Below are positions 9,413-15,726 of a stretch of 15,726 nt of DNA, in pieces. Below the pieces are notes generated by a model. That model was given only the letters and a program-made list of their open reading frames with translations, made no database searches and was not told where the DNA came from. Made by a program: the position numbers and the translations under genes. Location of the stretch: NCBI GenBank assembly GCA_964562985.1, contig CAZLWE010000072.1, positions 1-15,726 on the forward strand. The letters are read 5' to 3'. This stretch comes from SHLQ01 sp964562985 (lineage in GTDB: Bacteria > Actinomycetota > Acidimicrobiia > Acidimicrobiales > SHLQ01). Every line of letters starts with the position of its first letter. Position 1 is the stretch's first letter.

Positions 9413-10641
9413 ACACCTTGCCGGACACGATCGGCGGCGAGCGCGTCATCAATGATGCCCTGGAGTTCTGCCTTCACGGCGTCGATGGGCATCTTCTCGA
9501 TGACCTCCGCAAAGAAGCCCGACACCAGTAGCTGTTCGGCAATCGTCGTCGGCACGCCGCGGCTTTCGAGGTAGTACTGCTGGTCTTCGTCGATCTCGCC
9601 AACGGTTGACGCGTGGCTGCATGCCACCTGGTTCTGTTCGATCTCCAGGTTCGGCACCGAGTACGCCCATGCGTCGTCGGAGAGCTTGAGGTTCCGGTTG
9701 GTCTGGAACGCGTTCGTTCCGGGAGCGTCTTCGGAAACCCGGATCAAACCGCTGTACACCGACTGTGCCGACCCCGTAACCGCGCCCTTGAACAGCAGGT
9801 TCGATGTGGTGTCGGCCGCGTCGTGATCTTGGAAAGTTCGGAAGTCGAGCATCTGATTGCCGTCGCCGAAGTAAGCCGACAACAGGTCTCCGCTCGCGCC
9901 TTGACCGATGAGCTTGAAGTCGGCGCGGGTCCGGGCATAGGAACCACCGAACGCCGCTACGGAGGACACGACGTTGGCCTGCTGGTCGGCGCTCGACACG
10001 AGGTGTTCTAGCGATGTGGTAGCCGGTCCAAGCTGTTGAATCACGAGATACCCAACGTTCGCGTCGTTCGCTGCCTGCAGCTCCACGACCGGTACGACGA
10101 GTTGGTCGGAGTCATCGCTTCGACGACGTTCGAGCACGGTGACCTGTGAGCCGGCGGCCGCTCGCACAATCGTGTGCGGGCAGGTAAGAGCGTCGCTGCC
10201 CGAACTGTAGGTATCGATCACGATCGGCTCTTCGATCGCTACGCCCCGCGGCACGTCGATCACGATCACGTCGCCGAGGTTCGCATCGTGCAAGTGCCCG
10301 ATGGCATCGATCGCATCGCCTCGGACGGAGTTCAGCAAGGATGCCCCATCGTCGTGTTCTGCGATGACGGCAACGGTGGCCTTGCCCAGCGAATCTGCAC
10401 GTTCGATCTCGGCGATCCCGTTGCGGATGGTGACCGTTGCGGCCGCACCTCCGATGAGCATCGGTTCTGGTGCTTGCGAAACCTCGCCAGCCGAGGTGTA
10501 GCGAGTGAGATCGACGTCGCCGATTCGGCTGTAGCGCCAAACTTCGTCTTCATCGGAGGGGACGTCAGCATCGACGAAAGCGGCTTGGGCTGCGGCGCGA
10601 ATTTCGTCGAGCCACGGCGCCGTGGAAGGGACAGCAGACAT
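9409..10641 (-). CDS. sufD: SufD scaffold subunit
   Basis: A 410-residue subunit of the SufBCD scaffold. The N-terminal helical part carries DEDEVWRYSRIGDVDL, typical of SufD. The middle is the beta-helix of the SufB/SufD family, with LLSAYFGDGNQMLDFRTFQDHDAADTTSNLLFKGA and VYSGLIRVSEDAPGTNAFQ. The C-terminal core NLEIEQNQVACSHASTVGEIDEDQQYYLESRG contains Cys341 and His343, where family members usually read CSHGAT. The ATG at 10641 follows a TAGATT box by eight bases and has no Shine-Dalgarno sequence. It heads a coupled sufD-Rieske-sufC operon. Unusually, sufB is not next to it but about 1.9 kb upstream, behind three other genes. Confidence 0.94.
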   Translation of the reverse strand: MSAVPSTAPWLDEIRAAAQAAFVDADVPSDEDEVWRYSRIGDVDLTRYTSAGEVSQAPEPMLIGGAAATVTIRNGIAEIERADSLGKATVAVIAEHDDGASLLNSVRGDAIDAIGHLHDANLGDVIVIDVPRGVAIEEPIVIDTYSSGSDALTCPHTIVRAAAGSQVTVLERRRSDDSDQLVVPVVELQAANDANVGYLVIQQLGPATTSLEHLVSSADQQANVVSSVAAFGGSYARTRADFKLIGQGASGDLLSAYFGDGNQMLDFRTFQDHDAADTTSNLLFKGAVTGSAQSVYSGLIRVSEDAPGTNAFQTNRNLKLSDDAWAYSVPNLEIEQNQVACSHASTVGEIDEDQQYYLESRGVPTTIAEQLLVSGFFAEVIEKMPIDAVKAELQGIIDDALAADRVRQGV

Positions 10642-10655
10642 AGGTGCTAAATCTA
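10642..10655 (-). promoter_or_regulatory. Putative -10 box of the sufD-Rieske-sufC operon
   Basis: On the minus strand TAGATT (10655-10650) is followed by eight bases and the sufD ATG at 10641. This matches the leaderless pattern at other starts in the window. It suggests that this operon is transcribed on its own and not only by read-through from the four-cysteine gene 72 bp upstream. No -35 is obvious. Confidence 0.4.
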
Positions 10656-10713
10656 CCGGCGCCGAACGTTGACGCCGTGCCCGAGCATAGATCGGATTGT
10701 GTGGCTCGTGTCG

Positions 10714-11073
10714 TTACTTGTTTCGGCGGAAGAAGCGTCCAAGCCCCTTCTTGCGCCTCGCCGCAGCTTCGCGTTCGGCTTGAACTTCGGCTTTGATGTC
10801 GGGACCAGCGGCGTTGACGATGTCTTCAGCCGCATCGAGTAGCGCTGCGATCGAATCGTCCTCGCCCAAGCTCACCGGCTCCTCGGGAGTGGCCGGGGTT
10901 ATCAACGTGCCGTGACTCCATGCCACGTCGGCCAACCTCGGCTCGTAGCTTGAGCAATCCGCTGGGCAACGCCACGGTGCTTCAGGCGCGAGATCGAGAT
11001 CGCACTTACGAACGGTGTCTCCGGTTGGATACGTGCGACTCTCGAAGTACTTACAGTCCTGGCGCATCGGCAT
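10714..11073 (-). CDS. Small four-cysteine protein of unknown function beside sufD
   Basis: No function recognised. The N-terminal half reads RQDCKYFESRTYPTGDTVRK followed by a compact cysteine cluster, giving C-x16-C-x11-C-x3-C, the layout of a small zinc- or Fe-S-binding module. Then comes YEPRLADVAWSHGTL, an acidic helix (EDDSIAALLDAAEDIVNAAG), and a very basic tail (AARRKKGLGRFFRRNK) that could bind nucleic acid or membrane. There are three possible in-frame ATGs: 11088 (which adds MHYGC with a fifth cysteine), 11073 and 11067. I chose 11073 because CATTAT sits six bases before it, as in the leaderless genes here; this is uncertain. It lies 72 bp upstream of sufD on the same strand, so a link to Fe-S assembly is plausible but unproven. 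Confidence 0.8.
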   Translation of the reverse strand: MPMRQDCKYFESRTYPTGDTVRKCDLDLAPEAPWRCPADCSSYEPRLADVAWSHGTLITPATPEEPVSLGEDDSIAALLDAAEDIVNAAGPDIKAEVQAEREAAARRKKGLGRFFRRNK

Positions 11074-11126
11074 GCATCCATAATGCATGGCCAGCGATAG
11101 CTACATGAACCGCGTCCTCAACCTTT

Positions 11127-11148
11127 GTGCAGATCTTCAGGTCTGCAC
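11127..11148 (-). terminator. Strong stem-loop between sugar transferase and the Cys4 gene
   Basis: Arms GTGCAGATC (11127-11135) and GGTCTGCAC (11140-11148) pair over nine positions with one G-T wobble around a TTCA loop. It lies 18 bp beyond the sugar transferase stop in a 92-bp gap. No T-run follows on the minus strand, which is common for actinobacterial terminators. It separates the transferase transcript from the Cys4/sufD region. Confidence 0.5.
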
Positions 11149-11165
11149 CGCTGAGAGGAGCGCCC

Positions 11166-11852
11166 CTAGGACCCAGTTGCGCCGGAAAGCATCACGCCGA
11201 TGGTCCGAAAGAGGTAACCAATATCGCTCTTGAGCGAAACATTCTTCACGTACTGCGCATCGGCATCGAGTCCGTCGCGAAGGTCGCCACTAAGTCGAAG
11301 GTCAGACACCTGGTACGGCCCGGTCATTCCCGGCTTAACTTCATGACGCGGATGATGCAGATAACCACGAGCCTCAGCCACCTCGTACACCTCAGGGCGA
11401 GGCCCGACGAGGCTCATCTCCCCTCGCACGACGTTGAATAGTTGCGGTAGCTCATCCAGGCTGAACCGACGCAACACCCGTCCCACACCCGTGTGTCGCG
11501 GATCATCGCCATCCTTGTGGGTCGAACGACGGTCATTGTCGACGGGAATGTCTTCGACCTGGCGCTGGCGCCGGTCGTGGGTCATCGTACGGAACTTATA
11601 GATGATAAAGGGTCGCTCCTGCTCGCCAACGCGCTCCTGGCGGTAGAAGACGCCCGTGCCAAGCTTGATCCGGATCATGGCAGAAATTGCGATGAACACC
11701 GGGCTAGTAACCAACAGAATCGTTATGGAACCGACGATGTCAAGGGGCCGCTTCAACCTGCGTTCGTAGGTTGATCGGTAGCGAACAACATGAAGATCAT
11801 CAGTTGCGGCAGAGTGCCTATCTACGGTTTCGGCCACCTTAAGCTGGCTCAC
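11166..11852 (-). CDS. Monotopic sugar-phosphate transferase (undecaprenyl-phosphate sugar phosphotransferase)
   Basis: Starts surface glycan assembly by moving a sugar-phosphate from a nucleotide sugar to undecaprenyl phosphate at the inner membrane face. The 228-residue protein is a bacterial sugar transferase (PF02397 type). It has RRLKRPLDIVGS leading into one hydrophobic segment (about 40-60), then GTGVFYRQERVGEQERPFIIYKFRTM, and SLDELPQLFNVVRGEMSLVGPRPE with the Asp133-Glu134 catalytic pair. It lacks the multi-spanning N-terminal domain of WbaP-type proteins, so it is the short PglC-like form. The usual TGLWQVSGR is changed to TGPYQVSDLRLS. The sugar substrate is unknown. It starts with GTG at 11852, preceded by GAGGAA eight bases upstream. 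Confidence 0.92.
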   Translation of the reverse strand: MSQLKVAETVDRHSAATDDLHVVRYRSTYERRLKRPLDIVGSITILLVTSPVFIAISAMIRIKLGTGVFYRQERVGEQERPFIIYKFRTMTHDRRQRQVEDIPVDNDRRSTHKDGDDPRHTGVGRVLRRFSLDELPQLFNVVRGEMSLVGPRPEVYEVAEARGYLHHPRHEVKPGMTGPYQVSDLRLSGDLRDGLDADAQYVKNVSLKSDIGYLFRTIGVMLSGATGS

Positions 11853-11879
11853 AGTGAATGTTCCTCACGTAAATCACCA

Positions 11880-11922
11880 CGGAATGTGAAGGACCCGCCA
11901 TTCCGTACACTAGATAAGTGTA
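11880..11922. promoter_or_regulatory. Two adjacent inverted repeats upstream of the sugar transferase
   Basis: CGGAATG (11880-11886) is inverted as CATTCCG (11899-11905). Directly beside it, TACACT (11906-11911) is inverted as AGTGTA (11917-11922) around AGATA. They lie 28-70 bp upstream of the GTG start, in a 134-bp gap that is more AT-rich than the genes around it. This is where a promoter and operator would be expected; on the minus strand TAGTGT within it fits TANNNT. The binding factor is unknown. Confidence 0.4.
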
Positions 11923-11986
11923 GCGAAGCGAGATTCAGCGATGCAATCCCTACTTACTGCGAAAAGAACAGAAGAGGTCTAATGGA

Positions 11987-12490
11987 TCACTGCGGTGGTG
12001 GGCTTGCGCCCGATAGTTGGCTAGTGGACGCTGTCACGCTGTTGTAGGTGCGCGCAAAGACCTCGGGGGAAATGGCGCCAAGATCTCGGACTGTCGTTAG
12101 TGCATCGACTAACAAGGGCTGAAATTCGCTGATACCGGGGAACGCATCTTGGGGCTCAACTTTGGTTCGCAACTGCCGTAAGGCAGCTTTCATACCCACG
12201 ATCACTTCGAGTTGACTGTCGATTTCCTCAATCGAGGCCCGCAGAGAGATCCGCTCCGAAGACGGTGGGAGCAATCCGTCTTCACCATCTCCGCGCTGCA
12301 GCGCACGGACGATGTCAGCCTTGGTGTCTCGTAACGTTCGCGACGTGTCGGTGTAGATGCGATCGGAGACGACGACGTATTCGGCCCACGTGCCGCCGGC
12401 ATGTACCGAGTCAGCGGCCACGAGCGACCGCTGCTGGACTAATAGGATGCTGGCGACCCGTTCGGCCACCGTATCCCCGCTCAACATCAT
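11987..12490 (-). CDS. Unknown helical protein directly downstream of sufB
   Basis: No family recognised. The product is 167 residues, without cysteine, signal peptide or clear membrane segment. It appears mostly helical, with hydrophobic residues at helix spacing in AERVASILLVQQRSLVAADS, SLRASIEEIDSQLEVIVGMKAALRQL and PLLVDALTTVRDL, and ends in a Ser/Pro tail (SGASPPPQ). The frame is open back to 12577 inside sufB, but AAAGGG five bases before ATG 12490 is the same ribosome-site arrangement as for sufB and fixes the start. The gap to the sufB stop is 41 bp on the same strand, so the two are probably co-transcribed. A SUF-related role is possible by position only. The absence of cysteine argues against it carrying a cluster. 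Confidence 0.75.
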   Translation of the reverse strand: MMLSGDTVAERVASILLVQQRSLVAADSVHAGGTWAEYVVVSDRIYTDTSRTLRDTKADIVRALQRGDGEDGLLPPSSERISLRASIEEIDSQLEVIVGMKAALRQLRTKVEPQDAFPGISEFQPLLVDALTTVRDLGAISPEVFARTYNSVTASTSQLSGASPPPQ

Positions 12491-12495
12491 TCGAT

Positions 12496-12501
12496 CCCTT
12501 T
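12496..12501 (-). promoter_or_regulatory. Ribosome binding site that fixes the start of the gene after sufB
   Basis: On the minus strand AAAGGG is followed by ATCGA and ATG (12490). The sufB gene has AAAGGG, CGCCC and ATG in the same arrangement. This favours ATG 12490 over the ATG 29 codons upstream, which would overlap sufB. Confidence 0.6.
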
Positions 12502-12531
12502 CGTGGCGTATGCCAGCCGCCAGAACCGATG

Positions 12532-13935
12532 CTACCCGATTGAGCCTTCCATTTGTAACTCGATCAGACGGCTCCACTCCACGGCGTACTCCATTGGAAG
12601 CGTGCGGGTTATCGGTTCGATGAATCCGTTCACGATCATGCCCATCGCCTGCTCTTCGGACAGACCGCGGCTCATGAGATAGAAGAGTTGCTCGTCGGCA
12701 ACCTTTGACACCGTGGCCTCATGTCCAATGATTGCGTCACGAGCGCCGATCTCCATGTAGGGATAGGTATCACTGATTGAATCCTCGTCGAGGATAAGCG
12801 CATCACATTGCACATGGCTCTTACACCCAAGTGCGTCTTCGGCGACGTGCACGAGCCCGCGATAGCTCGTTCGACCGCCATCGGAGCTAATCGATTTGGA
12901 CACGATCTTCGAGGTGGTTTCGGGTGCCGCGTGAACCATCTTTGCGCCAGCGTCTTGGTGTTGCCCATTACCTGCGTAGGCAACGGAGAGAACCTCACCC
13001 GAGGCCTTCGGGCCAACCATGACAACCGCTGGATACTTCATGGTGAGGCGGCTACCGATGTTGCCGTCGATCCATTCCATGTGGCCCTCGGCGTACACCT
13101 TGGCGCGCTTGGTCACCAGGTTGAACACGTTGTTCGACCAGTTCTGGATGGTCGTGTAGGTGACGCGAGCGCTCTCCTTCACGATGATCTCGACGACGGC
13201 TGAGTGCAATGAATCACTGGTGTAGACCGGGGCAGAGCAGCCTTCGATGTAGTGCACCGACGAGCCCTCGTCGGCGATGATCAGGGTGCGCTCAAACTGA
13301 CCCATATTCTCCGCGTTGATACGGAAGTAGGCCTGCAGCGGCTGATCGACGTGTACGCCTGGAGGCACGTAGATGAAGCTGCCACCCGACCAGACAGCCG
13401 AGTTGAGAGACGAGAACTTGTTGTCGTTCGGCGGGATGACCGTGCCGAAGTACTCCTTGACCAACTGCGGGTACTCGCGAAGTGCGGTGTCCATGTCGCA
13501 GAAGATGACGCCGAGCGCTTCGAGGTCTTCACGGTTGCGGTGGTAGACAACTTCGCTCTCGTATTGGGCGGTTACACCCGCGAGATACTTGCGCTCTGCT
13601 TCTGGGATTCCGAGCTTTTCGTAGGTGTCCTTGATCGCGTCGGGGATGTCGTCCCAGTCGTCCTTTACCGATTCGGTTGGCTTGATGTAATAGAAGATGT
13701 CGTCGAAGTAGATCTCGGACATGTCGCCGCCCCATTTGGGCATTGGGCGCTTTTCGAATCGCTTGTAAGACTTGAGGCGAAAGTCCCGCATCCAGGCCGG
13801 TTCACCCTTCATCCACGACATCTCGTTGATGATGTCGGTGTTCAGGCCCTTCTTGGGCTTGTAGATGTAATCCTCGGCATCGGACCAACCGAGGTCGTAC
13901 TTCGAGAGGTCAACACCGATATCTGCTGTGGTCAT
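12532..13935 (-). CDS. sufB: SufB scaffold subunit
   Basis: The core scaffold subunit of the SUF machine, 467 residues as is typical. It carries the SufB start (DLSKYDLGWSDAEDYIYKPKKGL), KWGGDMSEIYFDDIFYYIKP and VVYHRNREDLEALGVIFCDMDTAL. The beta-helix has PPGVHVDQPLQAYFRIN, and Cys233 lies in IEGCSAPVYTSDSLHSAVVEI. The C-terminal core is GLVHVAEDALGCKSHVQCDALIL with Cys371 and Cys377, the latter at the place of the proposed cluster-building cysteine, followed by MEIGARDAIIGHEATVSKV. ATG 13935 is preceded by AAAGGG five bases upstream. No SufR-like repressor gene lies upstream in the window. Downstream on the strand is an unknown gene, not sufD, which is an unusual arrangement. Confidence 0.97.
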   Translation of the reverse strand: MTTADIGVDLSKYDLGWSDAEDYIYKPKKGLNTDIINEMSWMKGEPAWMRDFRLKSYKRFEKRPMPKWGGDMSEIYFDDIFYYIKPTESVKDDWDDIPDAIKDTYEKLGIPEAERKYLAGVTAQYESEVVYHRNREDLEALGVIFCDMDTALREYPQLVKEYFGTVIPPNDNKFSSLNSAVWSGGSFIYVPPGVHVDQPLQAYFRINAENMGQFERTLIIADEGSSVHYIEGCSAPVYTSDSLHSAVVEIIVKESARVTYTTIQNWSNNVFNLVTKRAKVYAEGHMEWIDGNIGSRLTMKYPAVVMVGPKASGEVLSVAYAGNGQHQDAGAKMVHAAPETTSKIVSKSISSDGGRTSYRGLVHVAEDALGCKSHVQCDALILDEDSISDTYPYMEIGARDAIIGHEATVSKVADEQLFYLMSRGLSEEQAMGMIVNGFIEPITRTLPMEYAVEWSRLIELQMEGSIG

Positions 13936-13990
13936 GGGCGCCCTTTCACCGAATAAGAAGCCAACCCCAAGTTACCGCCGTTTAGCCTGG

Positions 13991-15726
13991 TCAAGACTTA
14001 TCAGCCGGGATGTCACCCCATCGACCGCGGCGCTCAAACTGCCACCCGGTCGGCGCTTCGGCCGCCGGCAAATCGATCACGTCGTCGTCTTTGCCGCTAT
14101 CAGCAACCGCGCGCTCCAGACCAGCGAGCCGCTCAAAGAGCTCGCCGATCTCGTCTCTGAACTCGATGTCGACCTCGCGGCTGCGAGTCCGTTCGAGCTC
14201 GTCCTGGGCCTCGATGAGGGCAATGCGCTCACTCTGCGCGTCGATCACTTCGAGGTGGCCCTCGACAAAATCTTCATGGTCAGCGCGCACTCCGTCTGCA
14301 CTATCGGCAGCGAACTCGGCTTTATCGGCTGCCTTGATCGACAGCTCAAGGGTCTCTTCGGTAGCGCTGAGTAGTTCCTTGGCTTGCTCGCGCAGATCCG
14401 CTTCGACCGATTCCAAATGCTCGACGACCTCTTGTTGTTCAGTGCGCATCGATGTCTCTGAAAGCTCGATTCGCTCGACCAACTCGTCGTGGCGAGCCGA
14501 CGCCGCCGTTGTGGTTTGCTTCGACTGATCGATTGCCTGTTCGGCGAGCACGCGGGCTTCGGCGACCGCGAGCTCCAGCTCCTCGGCCAACGTTGCAACG
14601 CTGTCGTACTCATGTCGATCAACGACATCGCGTTGGGATATCTCGGCTATGGCGACGCGAAGCTCAGCAAGAACCACATCGGAGGCCTCGAGGCGACCAC
14701 CGAGTGCTGTCACGTCGGAACCGAACTCCCCGGCCTGTTCAGACACCAGGCGTTCGAGGTCACGTCGGATCTTGTTACGGTCGACGACCAGAGCCTCGAC
14801 CTTTTCGCGCACGAGTTCATCGAGTTCGAGACGAAGTTCCTCACGCTGCGCGACGAGTGTCGATACATGGTCTGCTACCACGGCTTCTAAATGCACCCGG
14901 TCGGAGTCGCGTTTGCCGGATAGTTCCGTGATTCGCTCGGACAAAGCTGTGTCAACTTCACTCAACCGAGCGTCGAGTTCGGCGGCAACCGCCACGAGAC
15001 CTTCGTAGGCTTCAACATCGACGACCTCACGATCAGCGACATCACCGATAGACGCTCGCAGATCCCTGAGGGCCCTGTCGGACTCGGTGAGGCGAGCATC
15101 GAGCGCCTCGACCTCGACTCCCAACCGATCCGATTGTTGGGTGGCCAAGCCATCGAGCTCCGCTCGCAATGAGCTGTGTGCCGTGTCGAGCGCATCCACT
15201 CGTTGCGCGATGAGTGCTTCCAGCGCCTCGCGGTCTTCGCTTTGGCCTCTGACGAGCGTTTCGAACCGTTCACTAATGAGTGCATCTATGACTTTGGAAC
15301 TCGACTTGGTGTCCTCATCTAGGGACGCCAGCCGGGCATCAACCGCGTTCAAACGACCGTCCATTTCGGCCGTCACATCCGTGAGCGTCTGATAGTCGCT
15401 CATGTCTATGACCTCTCGCGCGCCGACCTCGTCGACGGTGCCACGCAATTCGGCGAGAGCCTGGTCTGATGCCTCGATTCGTTCGTCCAGCGCGGACACC
15501 TCAGCGCCGAGCCCGTCGACCCGTTCGGTGACGAGGTCGTCCAAATCGTTGCGCAATGCATCTCGGCCCTCCGCAACCTCTTCCGATCGCGAAATCGCCT
15601 CGTTGGCCAGGACTCGTGCCTGAGTGACCGCAATCTCCAACTCCTTGGTCAACTCGGACAACACCGCATAATCATCACGACCAACAACATCACGGCCAGC
15701 AACCTCAGCCACCGCCGCCCGCAACT
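13991..15726 (-). CDS. Long repetitive coiled-coil protein (N-terminus beyond the window)
   Basis: No family recognised. At least 577 C-terminal residues are present; the gene runs off the right edge. The TTG at 15724 is not the start: it is the Leu of a repeated ELR/DLR motif, so the protein continues. Hydrophobic residues follow strict 3-4 heptad spacing (for example 72, 76, 79, 83, 86, 90, 93, 97, 100), giving a long coiled coil. A motif R-[DE]-V-[VI]-[DG]-x3-Y recurs at 11-19, 103-111, 232-240 and 365-373, preceded in copies two to four by AL-x2-R-x2-SD-x2-L-x2-LR, with a period near 130 residues. There is no cysteine and no membrane segment in this part. The C-terminus is acidic and then ends in a conserved-looking aromatic/basic tail (WQFERRGRWGDIP). 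It stops 55 bp before sufB on the same strand. A structural or cell-pole role is conceivable, but the function is unknown. Confidence 0.85.
   Translation of the reverse strand, partial: LRAAVAEVAGRDVVGRDDYAVLSELTKELEIAVTQARVLANEAISRSEEVAEGRDALRNDLDDLVTERVDGLGAEVSALDERIEASDQALAELRGTVDEVGAREVIDMSDYQTLTDVTAEMDGRLNAVDARLASLDEDTKSSSKVIDALISERFETLVRGQSEDREALEALIAQRVDALDTAHSSLRAELDGLATQQSDRLGVEVEALDARLTESDRALRDLRASIGDVADREVVDVEAYEGLVAVAAELDARLSEVDTALSERITELSGKRDSDRVHLEAVVADHVSTLVAQREELRLELDELVREKVEALVVDRNKIRRDLERLVSEQAGEFGSDVTALGGRLEASDVVLAELRVAIAEISQRDVVDRHEYDSVATLAEELELAVAEARVLAEQAIDQSKQTTTAASARHDELVERIELSETSMRTEQQEVVEHLESVEADLREQAKELLSATEETLELSIKAADKAEFAADSADGVRADHEDFVEGHLEVIDAQSERIALIEAQDELERTRSREVDIEFRDEIGELFERLAGLERAVADSGKDDDVIDLPAAEAPTGWQFERRGRWGDIPADKS

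Noticed and set aside
12491..12577. Longer start of the gene after sufB
   Set aside because: It would overlap the end of sufB, while a good AAAGGG site precedes ATG 12490.
15722..15724. TTG as the start codon of the coiled-coil gene
   Set aside because: The TTG codes for the Leu of the repeated LR-x-A/T-[VI] motif seen in the other copies, so the gene continues past the window.
13991..15726. CRISPR or DNA tandem array in the repetitive right end
   Set aside because: Repeats exist in the protein, with irregular spacing and divergent DNA; there are no identical DNA repeats with spacers.

Overview
The window is GC-rich, densely packed bacterial DNA, most consistent with a high-GC actinobacterium. 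Acidimicrobiia is my best guess. The reasons are a SUF iron-sulfur system that includes a Rieske ferredoxin and SufU, actinobacterial-looking protein sequences, and five genes whose start codon sits 6-8 nt after a TANNNT box, the pattern of leaderless mRNAs common in that phylum. The assignment is inference; there is no rRNA or tRNA to anchor it.

Layout. Bases 1-313 hold no convincing gene, only a strong 18-bp palindrome. Next, on the plus strand, come a metallo-beta-lactamase-fold hydrolase (314-934) and acetyl-CoA synthetase (1086-3083), whose stop codon is spanned by a perfect 28-bp tandem duplication. A tight plus-strand operon sufC-sufS-sufU (3176-5681) follows, with 1-bp TGATG overlaps. 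It converges on a minus-strand GDP-mannose 4,6-dehydratase (5692-6657). Divergent from that is a PQQ-repeat lipoprotein (6750-8240). Everything from 8250 to the end is on the minus strand. In transcription order (right to left) this is: a long repetitive coiled-coil protein running off the window edge, sufB, an unknown helical protein, a monotopic sugar-phosphate transferase, a small four-cysteine protein, and a coupled sufD-Rieske-sufC operon.

How the genes work together. SufS (cysteine desulfurase) and SufU (sulfur acceptor/transfer) would feed persulfide sulfur to a SufB-SufC-SufD scaffold. The window holds all of these parts, but they are broken into three transcription blocks on two strands and interleaved with cell-envelope sugar genes. 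There are two clearly different SufC ATPases, each with intact catalytic motifs: one beside SufS/SufU and one beside SufD/Rieske. Because SufBCD scaffolds normally carry two SufC subunits, a scaffold with two different SufC chains is a testable possibility. No sufR, sufT or iscR-like regulator is visible.

The most interesting unexplained items are the paired SufC paralogues, the Cys4 protein next to sufD, the unknown gene directly after sufB, the coiled-coil protein with a recurring R-[DE]-V-[VI]-[DG]-x3-Y motif, and the consistent leaderless promoter architecture.
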